64,000 bases of DNA from RGIG5952 sp045603485 (GTDB lineage: Bacteria; Verrucomicrobiota; Kiritimatiellia; RFP12; JAAYLN01), in assembly GCA_045603485.1 (NCBI GenBank), contig JAZUMF010000077.1, positions 1 through 64,000 of the forward strand. The letters run 5' to 3'. A program made the position numbers and the translations under genes. Under the pieces are notes generated by a model. The model did not search any database. It was not told the origin of the DNA and was given only the letters and a program-made list of their open reading frames with translations. Shown piece after piece: positions 24,721-33,728 of this stretch (the first letter of the stretch is position 1; every line of letters begins with the position of its first letter).

Positions 24721-25818
24721 TTATCTTCTTACATTCATCGCCCAATTCTTAAAGACATTCTCGGATTTTTTGCCTTTAATGGTGAAATCACTTGCCCGAG
24801 TCGATTCTTTGGTTGCACCCGGCTGAGGGTCTACATGCTGATCCCACTTCCACCAATGAAAGCCCAAGCACCAATCTTCTTTTGCAAAAACGCGGAAGAG
24901 CGCCTCCATATAGCGCGCCTGCTCTTCTTCATCAATTTCAACAAATGGCGACATTGAAGATGGAGAACGCGCGCTTCCCACATTGGACGAGCAGCCGCAT
25001 TCTCCAAAAAGGATTGGTCTGCCCATAGCATCGGAGATAGCCTTCATTTTTGCGCGCGCCTCATTAAGCCGCAGAGCCATATCTTCAACCGAAAGCTCTA
25101 CGCCTGCGTCAGCCTCGGTTCTTGCGGGACAGTAATAGCTGATGGAGAGAAAATCGAGCGCATAGAACCAGTGATTTGGCTTTGAAAGACTTTTCAGAAA
25201 ATCAACCTTGCCAGTATGAAGGGTATGACAGCTCGTGATAGGGCCTGAATAGACTTTGCGGACAGCATTTACAACCTCAAGCCACAGAGCATTTTCTTCT
25301 GTCATAGCGTCAAGCTCGCTATCGAGACAAAAGATCTCACACCTGGTTCGCTCGGCGATGCTGCCATAATATACGCTTCTTTCCTTCATAGAAGCGAACC
25401 ATAGTTCGCGGGCATCCGAATGCCTGCCAGGGATTCTGGTACCGCCTTTTTTGGGGAAAGTTATGTGAAGTCTTCCGTAGCCGTCTTTAGTTTCAAGCAT
25501 TGGACGAAGCTGCACCTTCATGCCTTTGGAGTGAATGAAATCGATAATCTCCATAAGCTCAATATCATTAGGCGTATGGACAAAATCCCTATACTGAAAT
25601 GTCGAATGGCAGGAATCCTGCCAAACCGTCACGACAACTGTGACCCATGTCACACCGGCGGCCGCCATCGCCTCTACTTCATCATACGCTTTTTTTGATG
25701 AAAAATATCCGTTTTTGGCATAAAACCCAAAAGTTACGCCCCATTGCAAATCTGCAGGAATATTAGGAGTTATAAGAAACTCGTTTGATGAAGCATCTGC
25801 AGAAAGATATTCATTCAT
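24721..25818 (-). CDS. TIM-barrel glycoside hydrolase, GH113-like
   Basis: About 366 residues from ATG 25818; the frame extends upstream into the tRNA but that part cannot be coding. The opening WGVTFGFYAKNGYF and VEAMAAAGVTWVTVVVTVW, then IDFIHSKGMKVQLRPMLETK, resemble GH113 beta-mannanase-type barrels. Candidate acids are the Glu in ILFGECGCSS (nucleophile) and one near FCLDSELDAM. No signal peptide is visible, so it would act in the cytoplasm on imported oligosaccharides, or it is exported otherwise. Final residues FKNWAMNVRR. Confidence 0.7.
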   Translation of the reverse strand: MNEYLSADASSNEFLITPNIPADLQWGVTFGFYAKNGYFSSKKAYDEVEAMAAAGVTWVTVVVTVWQDSCHSTFQYRDFVHTPNDIELMEIIDFIHSKGMKVQLRPMLETKDGYGRLHITFPKKGGTRIPGRHSDARELWFASMKERSVYYGSIAERTRCEIFCLDSELDAMTEENALWLEVVNAVRKVYSGPITSCHTLHTGKVDFLKSLSKPNHWFYALDFLSISYYCPARTEADAGVELSVEDMALRLNEARAKMKAISDAMGRPILFGECGCSSNVGSARSPSSMSPFVEIDEEEQARYMEALFRVFAKEDWCLGFHWWKWDQHVDPQPGATKESTRASDFTIKGKKSENVFKNWAMNVRR

Positions 25819-25858
25819 AAATACACCATTGACTATCTGTTTGTTATAGTGCCTAAAA

Positions 25859-25884
25859 TAAAAAAACATTCCCGAGGGGGAATG
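25859..25884 (-). terminator. rho-independent terminator after tRNA-Arg
   Basis: On the minus strand CATTCCC (25884-25878), loop, GGGAATG (25873-25867), then a run of T. It starts nine bases after the tRNA 3' end. Confidence 0.75.
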
Positions 25885-25892
25885 CGTCTCAA

Positions 25893-25969
<77 letters not shown>

Positions 25970-26049
25970 AAAAAACAAGTGCATTTATTATACCATTTTA
26001 GTAAAATATCCAAAAGGCTTTTTTTCATCTTTATTTTTTTGGAGGCAAC

Positions 26050-26970
26050 ATGAAATTTTTCAGTGTGATTGCTGCTGCTTTTCTTCTCTCATCGGCGACA
26101 CTCTTTGCAGTCCCGATAACTACTGGTCACATACCCGCCGATTCTCAAATTGCAGTATCGATTGACTTTGCCAAGGCGAAAACATTGCCAACTTGTTCAG
26201 CCGCCGTTGATTGGTTATTTGCAAATGTAAAATACCTTCGCAATCAATCTGCTGTTCTGCAACGCAGTCTTGGATTGAACATCAAAGACGACATTTCAAA
26301 GCTATATGTCTTTTCAGATGGTCTGACAATGCAAAACTCGCAACTCGATATCAGCAGCGCGACATCATTAGCCAACGCGACATTTAATCGCGCCAATCTA
26401 ACCGCGAAGATAAAAAATGCAAAGGGCTACCAATCAACAACTGTCGGCAATCACACTCTCATGAGCGGCGATTTCGCACCGGGCTATTGGCTGACCTTCC
26501 CCGATAATGACACAGCTATCCTCAGCGCATCAAACAAGGCGGCAGCTAAAGCCTTGAATGTCCTCCTCAGAAAATCACCGTCCATCTCGCCTACTTCTCC
26601 GATCGCTAAGGAATTTGCCAAAAACGCTCCCGTTTCAATCGTTTGCATCGGGAAGGAAAATACAAAAAATCTTTCGATAATCTCTGGCGGACTAATTAAA
26701 GCCGATGCCAAACTCATCGTTCTCCACATAACCGAAAAAAGTCCCGGAACGGCTAAAATCGGCATAGCAATTACCCTCTCCGACCCGGCAACTGCCGCAC
26801 AGGTCTTTGCCACGCTTAACGGGCTCAAGCTTCTGCTTTCATTCCAGCAAGGCAACAAACTGCCGTCAGGAGTATTAGAAAGTCTCTTAAATACACAAGT
26901 GTCATCAAACGACACACAAGTATCGCTTACCTTCTCAATCAAAGCAACCGACTTGGCAAAGCTCAAGTAA
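26050..26970 (+). CDS. secreted hypothetical protein
   Basis: 306 residues with a clear signal peptide (MKFFSVIAAAFLLSSATLFA, cleavage near residue 20) and a GGAGG site. The body is alpha/beta with no Cys pairs; it opens TTGHIPADSQIAVSIDF, a pattern seen in DUF3352-like periplasmic proteins. No motif gives a function. Two bases separate it from the ABC ATPase reading frame, so the two are probably one operon; a substrate-related role is possible but unproven. Confidence 0.65.
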   Translation: MKFFSVIAAAFLLSSATLFAVPITTGHIPADSQIAVSIDFAKAKTLPTCSAAVDWLFANVKYLRNQSAVLQRSLGLNIKDDISKLYVFSDGLTMQNSQLDISSATSLANATFNRANLTAKIKNAKGYQSTTVGNHTLMSGDFAPGYWLTFPDNDTAILSASNKAAAKALNVLLRKSPSISPTSPIAKEFAKNAPVSIVCIGKENTKNLSIISGGLIKADAKLIVLHITEKSPGTAKIGIAITLSDPATAAQVFATLNGLKLLLSFQQGNKLPSGVLESLLNTQVSSNDTQVSLTFSIKATDLAKLK

Positions 26971-26978
26971 TCTTGAAA

Positions 26979-28406
26979 ATGAATACAATTCTTGAAGTAA
27001 AAGATATTTGCCACGCCTACGGCAAGCATAAGGTTCTAAAAAATCTTTCCTTTTCACTCGAAAGGGGAGAAATCTTGGGAATCATTGGTGAAAACGGTGC
27101 AGGCAAATCAACGCTGGTTAAATGTATCTTGGGCATGCTCACACCTACCGAAGGCACAATCAAATGCAGAACCTCGGCAGCGGCTATACATCAAGAATTA
27201 AATCTTGCAAATGACCTTCCCGTATATGCAAATTTCTTTTTAGGGCGCGAACTCACAAATTCCTTCGGTTTGCTAAAGATAGACGAAATGTCTTCTCGCG
27301 TACGCAAAGGACTGAAAGAATTAGGCGTTGACATAGATCCAAACGCTGAAACCGGAGCACTCTCCGTCTCAGAACGCCAAATGATAGAGATTGGAAGAGC
27401 CCTCGACATCAATGCAGGACTGCTAATTCTTGATGAACCAAGCGCCCTGTTAAATGCCGAGGAAACGAAAAGACTCTTTGAAATAATGAGAAAGCTCAAG
27501 GCGGATGGCACATCTATGATTTACATCTCGCACAGGCTCTCTGAAATCAACGAAATATGCGATAGGGTAGCTGTATTGCGTGATGGAGAGCTTGCCGGAG
27601 CCGGCAAGGCCTCAGACCTATCACCGCGCGAAATGGCTGAAATGATGGTAGGAAGGTCTTTGGCTAACATTTATCCTGAAGTGCCGCCGCATAAGCAGGA
27701 TGAAGTCCTTTCATTCACAGCTCCGGCATTTGGTTCATTCAAGCTCCATGCCGGTGAAATTTTAGGAATTGCTGGACTTGCCGACTCCGGGCAAATCGAC
27801 CTAGGTGAAACCCTGGCGGGCTTTAGAACGACTCCGCAAAGCCAAATTTACATAAATGGAAAGGCTACCGGCATAACCAATCCCGCTAAAGCCAAGAAGG
27901 CCGGTGTCGGATTTTTGACACCCGACAGATTGGCCAGCGGAATTTGGAGAGATTTTACCATTACCGAAAATATCGCCCTTGGCGCACTTGATAAACTATC
28001 CTCCAACGGAATCGTCCAAATGTCGCGGACAAGCGAAACGGCATCAACATATATCAATGACTTTCATGTCAGATGCCAAGGAATAGATGACACAGCAGGC
28101 TCCCTCTCAGGTGGAAATCAGCAAAAGGTTTCGATGGCCAAGGTCCTTGCAGACCAACCTCAGGTTGTTATCTTAAATGAGCCTACACAGGGCGTAGATG
28201 TTGGAGCGCGTCAGGAAATATATTCCTGCATAGCCGAACTTGCAAAAAAAGGACTAGCAATCCTGCTTATCTCATCAGATATGACAGAATTGCTAGGCCT
28301 TTGCAAACGCATTCTTGTAATGCGCGAAGGACGAATCGCCGGTGAAGTCTCGGGTGAAAAACTGACTGAACAGGCAATCATAAGAATCGCGACGGGAACA
28401 GAATAA
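26979..28406 (+). CDS. sugar-type ABC transporter ATPase with two ABC domains (RbsA/MglA-like)
   Basis: About 475 residues from ATG 26979. Domain 1 has Walker A GENGAGKST, signature LSVSERQMIEIGRA (degenerate, VSER for SGGQ) and Walker B LLILDEPSALL. Domain 2 has the degenerate Walker A expected in this family (GLADSGQIDLGETLAG), signature LSGGNQQKVSMAKVL and Walker B VVILNEPTQGVDVGA, with Asn where Asp is usual. Such ATPases energise CUT2 monosaccharide importers, but no permease or binding protein gene is adjacent. Convergent with the next gene three bases away. Confidence 0.85.
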   Translation: MNTILEVKDICHAYGKHKVLKNLSFSLERGEILGIIGENGAGKSTLVKCILGMLTPTEGTIKCRTSAAAIHQELNLANDLPVYANFFLGRELTNSFGLLKIDEMSSRVRKGLKELGVDIDPNAETGALSVSERQMIEIGRALDINAGLLILDEPSALLNAEETKRLFEIMRKLKADGTSMIYISHRLSEINEICDRVAVLRDGELAGAGKASDLSPREMAEMMVGRSLANIYPEVPPHKQDEVLSFTAPAFGSFKLHAGEILGIAGLADSGQIDLGETLAGFRTTPQSQIYINGKATGITNPAKAKKAGVGFLTPDRLASGIWRDFTITENIALGALDKLSSNGIVQMSRTSETASTYINDFHVRCQGIDDTAGSLSGGNQQKVSMAKVLADQPQVVILNEPTQGVDVGARQEIYSCIAELAKKGLAILLISSDMTELLGLCKRILVMREGRIAGEVSGEKLTEQAIIRIATGTE

Positions 28407-28409
28407 ATT

Positions 28410-28613
28410 CTAAAACTCCCGACCTACAAGACCTACACGATGATTGCCACGCTTACGGGCAACTCTGTCTGTACCTTCAAAGGCCCAGCCTATAAAACAG
28501 CCAACGAGTCCCGTTATAACAGAAAAAATGCCGTATGCGACCGACCCGCCGATAAATGAAAGAACGGCGACAAGGCTACAGGCCATAAATAATGATGCTA
28601 ATATTTTTGCCAT
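28410..28613 (-). CDS. small two-TM membrane protein
   Basis: 67 residues behind an AAGGAG site. Two hydrophobic helices (3-22 and 26-45) and a basic C-terminus (DRVARKRGNHRVGLVGREF). No family recognised. It ends three bases from the ABC ATPase gene on the other strand. Confidence 0.5.
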   Translation of the reverse strand: MAKILASLFMACSLVAVLSFIGGSVAYGIFSVITGLVGCFIGWAFEGTDRVARKRGNHRVGLVGREF

Positions 28614-28619
28614 TTTTGA

Positions 28620-28897
28620 CTCCTTTTATTTGAACAGTGATTTATATATCGCAAAAGTTATGCCAAAAACAACACAAAAAACCAAACATCACATTAAATA
28701 CCTATACCTTAATATTTTATTTAAAAACAACAAAAAAATCAAAACTCAAACGCAATCACAACAAAACTCATTTTTTTACAAAATGCTAAAATTTTGAGCA
28801 TTTTCTATTACGTTTTTTAAGACAACTTCCCCCTTTATTTCATCTTTTACGCATTTTGCAACTTCAGGGCTAGGCCTACATTCCCATAATATTCCTT
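28620..28897. other. AT-rich gene-free stretch with a symmetric hairpin
   Basis: No coding frame stands out. AAAATGCT (28780-28787) and AGCATTTT (28797-28804) form a hairpin with T runs on both sides, which could end the long minus-strand cluster or read either way. The rest is A- and T-rich low-complexity DNA. Confidence 0.4.
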
Positions 28898-29512
28898 TCA
28901 TTTTAATTTTCTGAATTGCGCGAGTTCGTCCCATTTGAATGATATAGCCATAGCGTCATTGACAACGGGATTGTTAAACGTAAACAGTTCTTGCAGATTT
29001 GCAACAGATGAAAAATCATGCATCAACACATTCCCAGCCGACATTCTAGATTTTATGTGCGCTCGCATCAACGAGGCTAGCACTTTAGCGTTATTGGGCG
29101 ACAACAATTGCACCTCCACACAAGACACACACATTGGAGCTATATCCGCTATGCACGAAGGATCGGTTGACCAGTTGACAGACGAAATGAAAACCTTATT
29201 TGTGTTTCTTTCAACACCATTTGACTAAAAAAAACGCTACGGGATTTGCATCCAACCTTTTTATGCCGCTCGTAATTCCGGCTTTCTTCATAACTGACCA
29301 TTGAAGACGGAATTCTTCCCTCGTAAGCACATAACGCCCGAAAGAAACTTGGGAGACTCACCGGATTTATATGCGCTATACGTAGCAAGACGTATTCTAC
29401 AACCACTTGAAGGGATAGAACGACCGATATTCTCAATAAACGTTCCCAAAATGGAATAAATTGAGTTTTGCACATCTATAAGCAGTGTGAAATATGTGCC
29501 TCCTGCAATCAT
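28898..29512 (-). pseudogene. decayed TerY-like vWA protein at the end of the cluster
   Basis: ATG 29512 overlaps the stop of the preceding gene. The frame starts TYFTLLIDVQNSIYSIL and CRIRLATYSAY (vWA strands 1 and 3, MIDAS lost). A second frame supplies LTREEFRLQWSVMKKAGITS. The original frame resumes with VFISSVNWSTDPS and ends HDFSSVANLQELFTF, the usual vWA tail. Total length about 205 codons is right for a vWA domain. At least two indels are needed, one near an A8 run at 29226-29233, so it is broken in this sequence. Confidence 0.5.
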
Positions 29513-31662
29513 TGAACAGGCACTCCCAACAGGATATTTCTCTTGATTCCGTCAACCCAGAACTCAATGCTAAAATTGTCCTGCATATCTGAGCTAAAAA
29601 ATCCTTTACTATACTGGTATTGCCATGTGCCGCTTAGCATTTTTTCACCTCTAAAGTCTTCTACCATAAACAATAAATCAAGTCCTATGTCATTAATCCC
29701 TGCGCAATAATCACCATCTAAGGTCACGCAATCGCTCCAACTGCTCGTCATATCTTCCCATGAAAATTCCGCTGTCACATCCCGCACGCCTGAGACGACA
29801 CAGTGCAACACAACCCTGTGTTTTTTCTGTGGTGACATCTTGTAAAGCGAACGACGATCTTTAGAGAAGCGTATCTCGATTTTATGCTGCCCTGGGCTTG
29901 GAATGTTTACGGCAAAGTCAAAGTACCTAATGCCTTGCTGCAATTGCGATGCAAACGACTCTGTGTAATCTACGAACTTAATCTGACGCAATGTGCCATC
30001 CGCAACAAGCTGTTCCATATCCTGGGATAAATCTACGACTTTCTGGCTCTCAAGCTCGACGAGTTTCTTTGCTTTGTCCCTCCGCTGCATCAACGCTTCC
30101 AGCTCCACTCCGTTTGAACAGGGAGATGTCACTGTACACTCCGCTTCTAGACTTTTGAGCATTTCAAACGTCTTGTTCATCCTGCTGCGCAACAAGGCCA
30201 TAGTGCCGTGGTTGTTGTTGTCGCGGAGATAAATAAATTTCTTGTTCAGATTATCCGCAGAAGTCCTGACACCTATGACATCCCGCCGAACTCCGTCAAG
30301 TTCCTTGATAATGCCATTACCCTCAACGCGCCAGTCGGGGAGCAATTGCTCCACAGTCTTTAACGTCTCTGCGATTTTATCGGCCTTGTCTTTGGCCTCC
30401 GCCTGTACATTTGCAACATAGCTTGTCAACGTGGCAATGCTGGCTTCCAACCCGGCACTTGCCTCGGACAAGGTGCGAACTTGCGCCAATCCAGTCTCAC
30501 ATATCCGAACAAGTCTTTCGTCGGCACCATTATTGTTCTCCCCCAAAGACGTGCGTGTCTGACCTACAATCTTTCTGGCCTCTGCGACCTTACCCAGATG
30601 CCCTTGAATCTCCTTTATGTGTTCGGTCACAGATTCTTGCGTCGTCCGCCGCAATAAAGTAAACGATTCAAAAAGTTGCGTGGCTGATGTCACGGATGGC
30701 TCATCAACAAAATCGCCATGCACTTTTTGAAGTTCTGTCAGCGTCTCAAATGCTACACGAGCTGAAGCCTGGCATCCTGAGAGTTCCTCATCGACACGAC
30801 GTAATGAGCGATTGACCAAGTCCGTGCCGCTTGAAATCAACTGTTCGACGCGATGCATTTCATCGTTCATCCTCTTTCTCGTGAGCTCAACTGTATTGTC
30901 ACGGTCAAACGGGAACTGCTGCAAAGTAACGAAACAATCCCGAACAGCCTTGTCCTTTGTTGCGTATGATGCCAAAGAGTTCGCCAGATCGTTCGTCCAG
31001 CTCACAAACGAGAGATGTTCGTGCGCTATCTTATGCCAATCACTATCGTCCTGTTTTTTGCTCATCAGATAGTCCACGAACTTGCGATGTTCTGACATGA
31101 ATGTTTCGTAATCCCATGACAACATGATCTTACGAGTACAAAACTTCTGCAACTCGACACATCTACCAGCGCATGCCTTGCGTGCAGAAGCGACATCCGA
31201 TGCCTCCTTTGAGGTTGCCAGCACCTTAAGCCGAAGTATGATATTAGTGCCATCTGACAATAGAGCGGACAAATGCTGCCTCAAATCAGAAAGTTCTCCA
31301 ACCAACATCGTGCATTGCCGTGCGACAGCCTTAGCCTCCTCCTGACACTCGGCCTTGCGTGTGCGAAGCGCAAAATCAACATCAGAGAGAGAGATGTAGT
31401 CATCTGACGCCAATTGCTCAGCAAGCGTGCCCAGTTTGGGCGCAATGCACTCTGCATCGCATGACACATCCATTTCATTCTCCAGCCACGATGATTGTGC
31501 TTGGAGATTATTGAGCAGCGCCAAGCCCTCACCGCGCCTTTGTTCGTTTATGTCGCGGATATTCAGCCAGCCGATCTCAACCGCCGATGCGGCCAGTATA
31601 AGTGAAACGAGCAAAACCAAGTGGCGTTTCCGCCTCTGGTCATCAATTAACCTTGGCATCAT
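29509..31662 (-). CDS. membrane-anchored coiled-coil protein of the cluster
   Basis: 717 residues. Basic N-terminus (RRKRH) and one TM helix (about 14-32), then roughly 500 residues of helix with heptad character, and a C-terminal beta-rich domain of about 150 residues (from IRYFDFAVNIPSPGQHKIEI). Orientation by the positive-inside rule puts the long domain outside the cytoplasm. No family recognised. Start ATG 31662 lies 20 bases inside the upstream GAP1-like gene, so translation is coupled; it may be the envelope partner of that protein. Confidence 0.6.
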   Translation of the reverse strand: MMPRLIDDQRRKRHLVLLVSLILAASAVEIGWLNIRDINEQRRGEGLALLNNLQAQSSWLENEMDVSCDAECIAPKLGTLAEQLASDDYISLSDVDFALRTRKAECQEEAKAVARQCTMLVGELSDLRQHLSALLSDGTNIILRLKVLATSKEASDVASARKACAGRCVELQKFCTRKIMLSWDYETFMSEHRKFVDYLMSKKQDDSDWHKIAHEHLSFVSWTNDLANSLASYATKDKAVRDCFVTLQQFPFDRDNTVELTRKRMNDEMHRVEQLISSGTDLVNRSLRRVDEELSGCQASARVAFETLTELQKVHGDFVDEPSVTSATQLFESFTLLRRTTQESVTEHIKEIQGHLGKVAEARKIVGQTRTSLGENNNGADERLVRICETGLAQVRTLSEASAGLEASIATLTSYVANVQAEAKDKADKIAETLKTVEQLLPDWRVEGNGIIKELDGVRRDVIGVRTSADNLNKKFIYLRDNNNHGTMALLRSRMNKTFEMLKSLEAECTVTSPCSNGVELEALMQRRDKAKKLVELESQKVVDLSQDMEQLVADGTLRQIKFVDYTESFASQLQQGIRYFDFAVNIPSPGQHKIEIRFSKDRRSLYKMSPQKKHRVVLHCVVSGVRDVTAEFSWEDMTSSWSDCVTLDGDYCAGINDIGLDLLFMVEDFRGEKMLSGTWQYQYSKGFFSSDMQDNFSIEFWVDGIKRNILLGVPVQ

Positions 31663-33712
31663 CTGCCTTCACCTCCACTTTTTCAGCCTTGTTAGTGGTT
31701 TTTTGAACTGGCTTGTCCTTCTTCTTGTCATCCTTTCCCTGCTCACCATTGTCCTGATTGTCGGCAGGCTCAACAAAGACGCGCTGAGGGAGATATTCGT
31801 CATGTGACATCTTCTCCACCTTCGAGACGCCAAACTTCCTCCCTACAAAGAAGCCAAGGGCAATGCCTATGACGCAAACTATAACAGGCAAAAGGCAACC
31901 AGAACTCTTTGTCTCTTCCAGTTCTAAATTCTCCAATGTGTAAACCTTCGATCTTAGGCGATTGATCTCTTGTTTATCGCCATCCCATTTGTCGCAGATC
32001 AATTTCGTACCCTGAAGGTTAAGCTCATCCAAGATACACGCAAGCTTGACAATCTCTTGAACAGAGGTTGCAGAAATGTGATCTAGGATGTCTTTTCGTG
32101 GATTTGTACCTTTGGGGAACCCTGCCGCTACGTATTTCTTCAGAGTCGGTAAGACCGCGTCAATCCTACGAATCGTTGCAACCTCCTGCCGATACTCAAG
32201 ATATTTTTTTACTTCGCCAATACCCTTGACCCCCGAACCAGCTACTGAAAGTAGTGCGTTTACTTTCTTGAGCGCCAATCCCGCATCAATGGGATGTGAT
32301 TCAATCACATAACGCCCTTGTACATCACTAAACACTCTTTTGTATTCGACTGCAAGCCGGAAAAGGTCGTTCTCGCTTCGTCTGGAAACGAACTTCTCAA
32401 GAGATGCCTTGGACTCCATAATCCTGTTTGCAAAAGCAGCGGCGTCGGTTTTCTTTGCCGCATCAACAACTGCATTTACAAAAGCAGTGCAAACTGCATC
32501 GGTCTTTAGTTCCTGTGCCGCCTTGTCGAGCAATGCAAAATCCTGTATGCATACTGAACAGGCGCGTTTTGCTTGATCTTCAAACGCCTTTAACCCGCAC
32601 TCAAACCACGCAACAACCGAAAGGATATGAAAATCGGCAGGTATGTCGATGGCGATAGAATGAGTGTATGTAGCAAGTGACCTTGCCAGCCCAGCGCCTA
32701 TCTCGTCCTTCAACCCCGGGAACTTGTCGGCAAACGACATCGCAGAGCGCAACGAGGCCAAGTCTGTTGCCTTCCCCGAAGTAATCCTACGGCAACCAAT
32801 CAATCCTTTGTAATCGTCAAGCGAAACATCAGCCCCAATTAGATCAAGTTGCTTCTTGAACGCCCGAACGTCATTGCGGTCAATGAAGTTGAATGGATCT
32901 TCGGCGAAATCCACACCAGACGCAATCCCTGAATCCAGATCGGATGACGCAGTTCCGTCTGTGCCATAAAATGTCAGTGAACTGAAACCTGGAAGTCGTC
33001 TTAGCGCAGATTCTGTAAAATGTACGGCAAACCATGTCTGCGCCCGCCACGCAGGAGGAATCAGATCAAGCGCCAGTACCATTATGAGCGGAGAGAACTT
33101 ATTACCGCTGTCAAAGACAATCGGCTTATCCGAGTTCCCCGTCGTGCGGCGCACAATCGCTCTGACTAACGCACCAAGTTGCCTGGCTGCGTGTTCAGGA
33201 ATGGCGTCAAGCGCAGCGTCAAAGGCCAATTGTGGGTTCTCCGGGAGGTCGGACAACGACTGCAATTCCGGCAATTCAGGCGGAGGCTCCCACGCGATGT
33301 CATTGCGGTATATCTTCAGCGCCTTTTCCTTAAGGGCTTCCGGGAATGCATTTTGCAATCCGCAACTTTTGAACATCCGGATGGGATTGAACCCCGCTGC
33401 GGCAGACTTCCCAACGGCGTCCTTGTCCAGCAGCAGAACATGAGCGAAGAAGTCGCCCGGTCGCGGGTCAAACCAGCGCGTTCCAGTGAAAGTCGTCTGC
33501 GCAAGGACGGCCCCGTTGCCTGTTTCCGACGGCAGATAGGCGAACTGGACGGGATGGTCGGTGCCATCCGCAGCCGATTCGCCGGCATAGTTGTAGATGG
33601 GATAAAGCGCCTTGTGCGCGTCGGGGGGGACGTCGCGCGACTGCTGGAAGACCATCCACCCCGCACCCGTCTTGCCCCAGGGGGAGGCTGTATAGGTGAA
33701 TTGACGAATCAT
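31643..33712 (-). CDS. GAP1-like (GTPase-associated) protein with C-terminal TM helix
   Basis: About 689 residues from ATG 33712 (AGGAG eight bases upstream). The N-terminus IRQFTYTASPWGKTGAGWMV, then FDPRPGDFFAHVLLLDKD, resembles the N-terminal domain of GTPase-associated protein 1 (GAP1-N2 as I remember the family name). The middle is helical without clear motifs. A TM helix lies at about 603-623 (LLPVIVCVIGIALGFFV), followed by a Lys-rich tail of about 65 residues. It lies directly downstream of the GTPase gene (16-base gap), as expected for this partner. Family assignment is by eye and should be confirmed. Confidence 0.6.
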   Translation of the reverse strand: MIRQFTYTASPWGKTGAGWMVFQQSRDVPPDAHKALYPIYNYAGESAADGTDHPVQFAYLPSETGNGAVLAQTTFTGTRWFDPRPGDFFAHVLLLDKDAVGKSAAAGFNPIRMFKSCGLQNAFPEALKEKALKIYRNDIAWEPPPELPELQSLSDLPENPQLAFDAALDAIPEHAARQLGALVRAIVRRTTGNSDKPIVFDSGNKFSPLIMVLALDLIPPAWRAQTWFAVHFTESALRRLPGFSSLTFYGTDGTASSDLDSGIASGVDFAEDPFNFIDRNDVRAFKKQLDLIGADVSLDDYKGLIGCRRITSGKATDLASLRSAMSFADKFPGLKDEIGAGLARSLATYTHSIAIDIPADFHILSVVAWFECGLKAFEDQAKRACSVCIQDFALLDKAAQELKTDAVCTAFVNAVVDAAKKTDAAAFANRIMESKASLEKFVSRRSENDLFRLAVEYKRVFSDVQGRYVIESHPIDAGLALKKVNALLSVAGSGVKGIGEVKKYLEYRQEVATIRRIDAVLPTLKKYVAAGFPKGTNPRKDILDHISATSVQEIVKLACILDELNLQGTKLICDKWDGDKQEINRLRSKVYTLENLELEETKSSGCLLPVIVCVIGIALGFFVGRKFGVSKVEKMSHDEYLPQRVFVEPADNQDNGEQGKDDKKKDKPVQKTTNKAEKVEVKADDAKVN

Positions 33713-33728
33713 TGTGCTGGCTCCTTGT

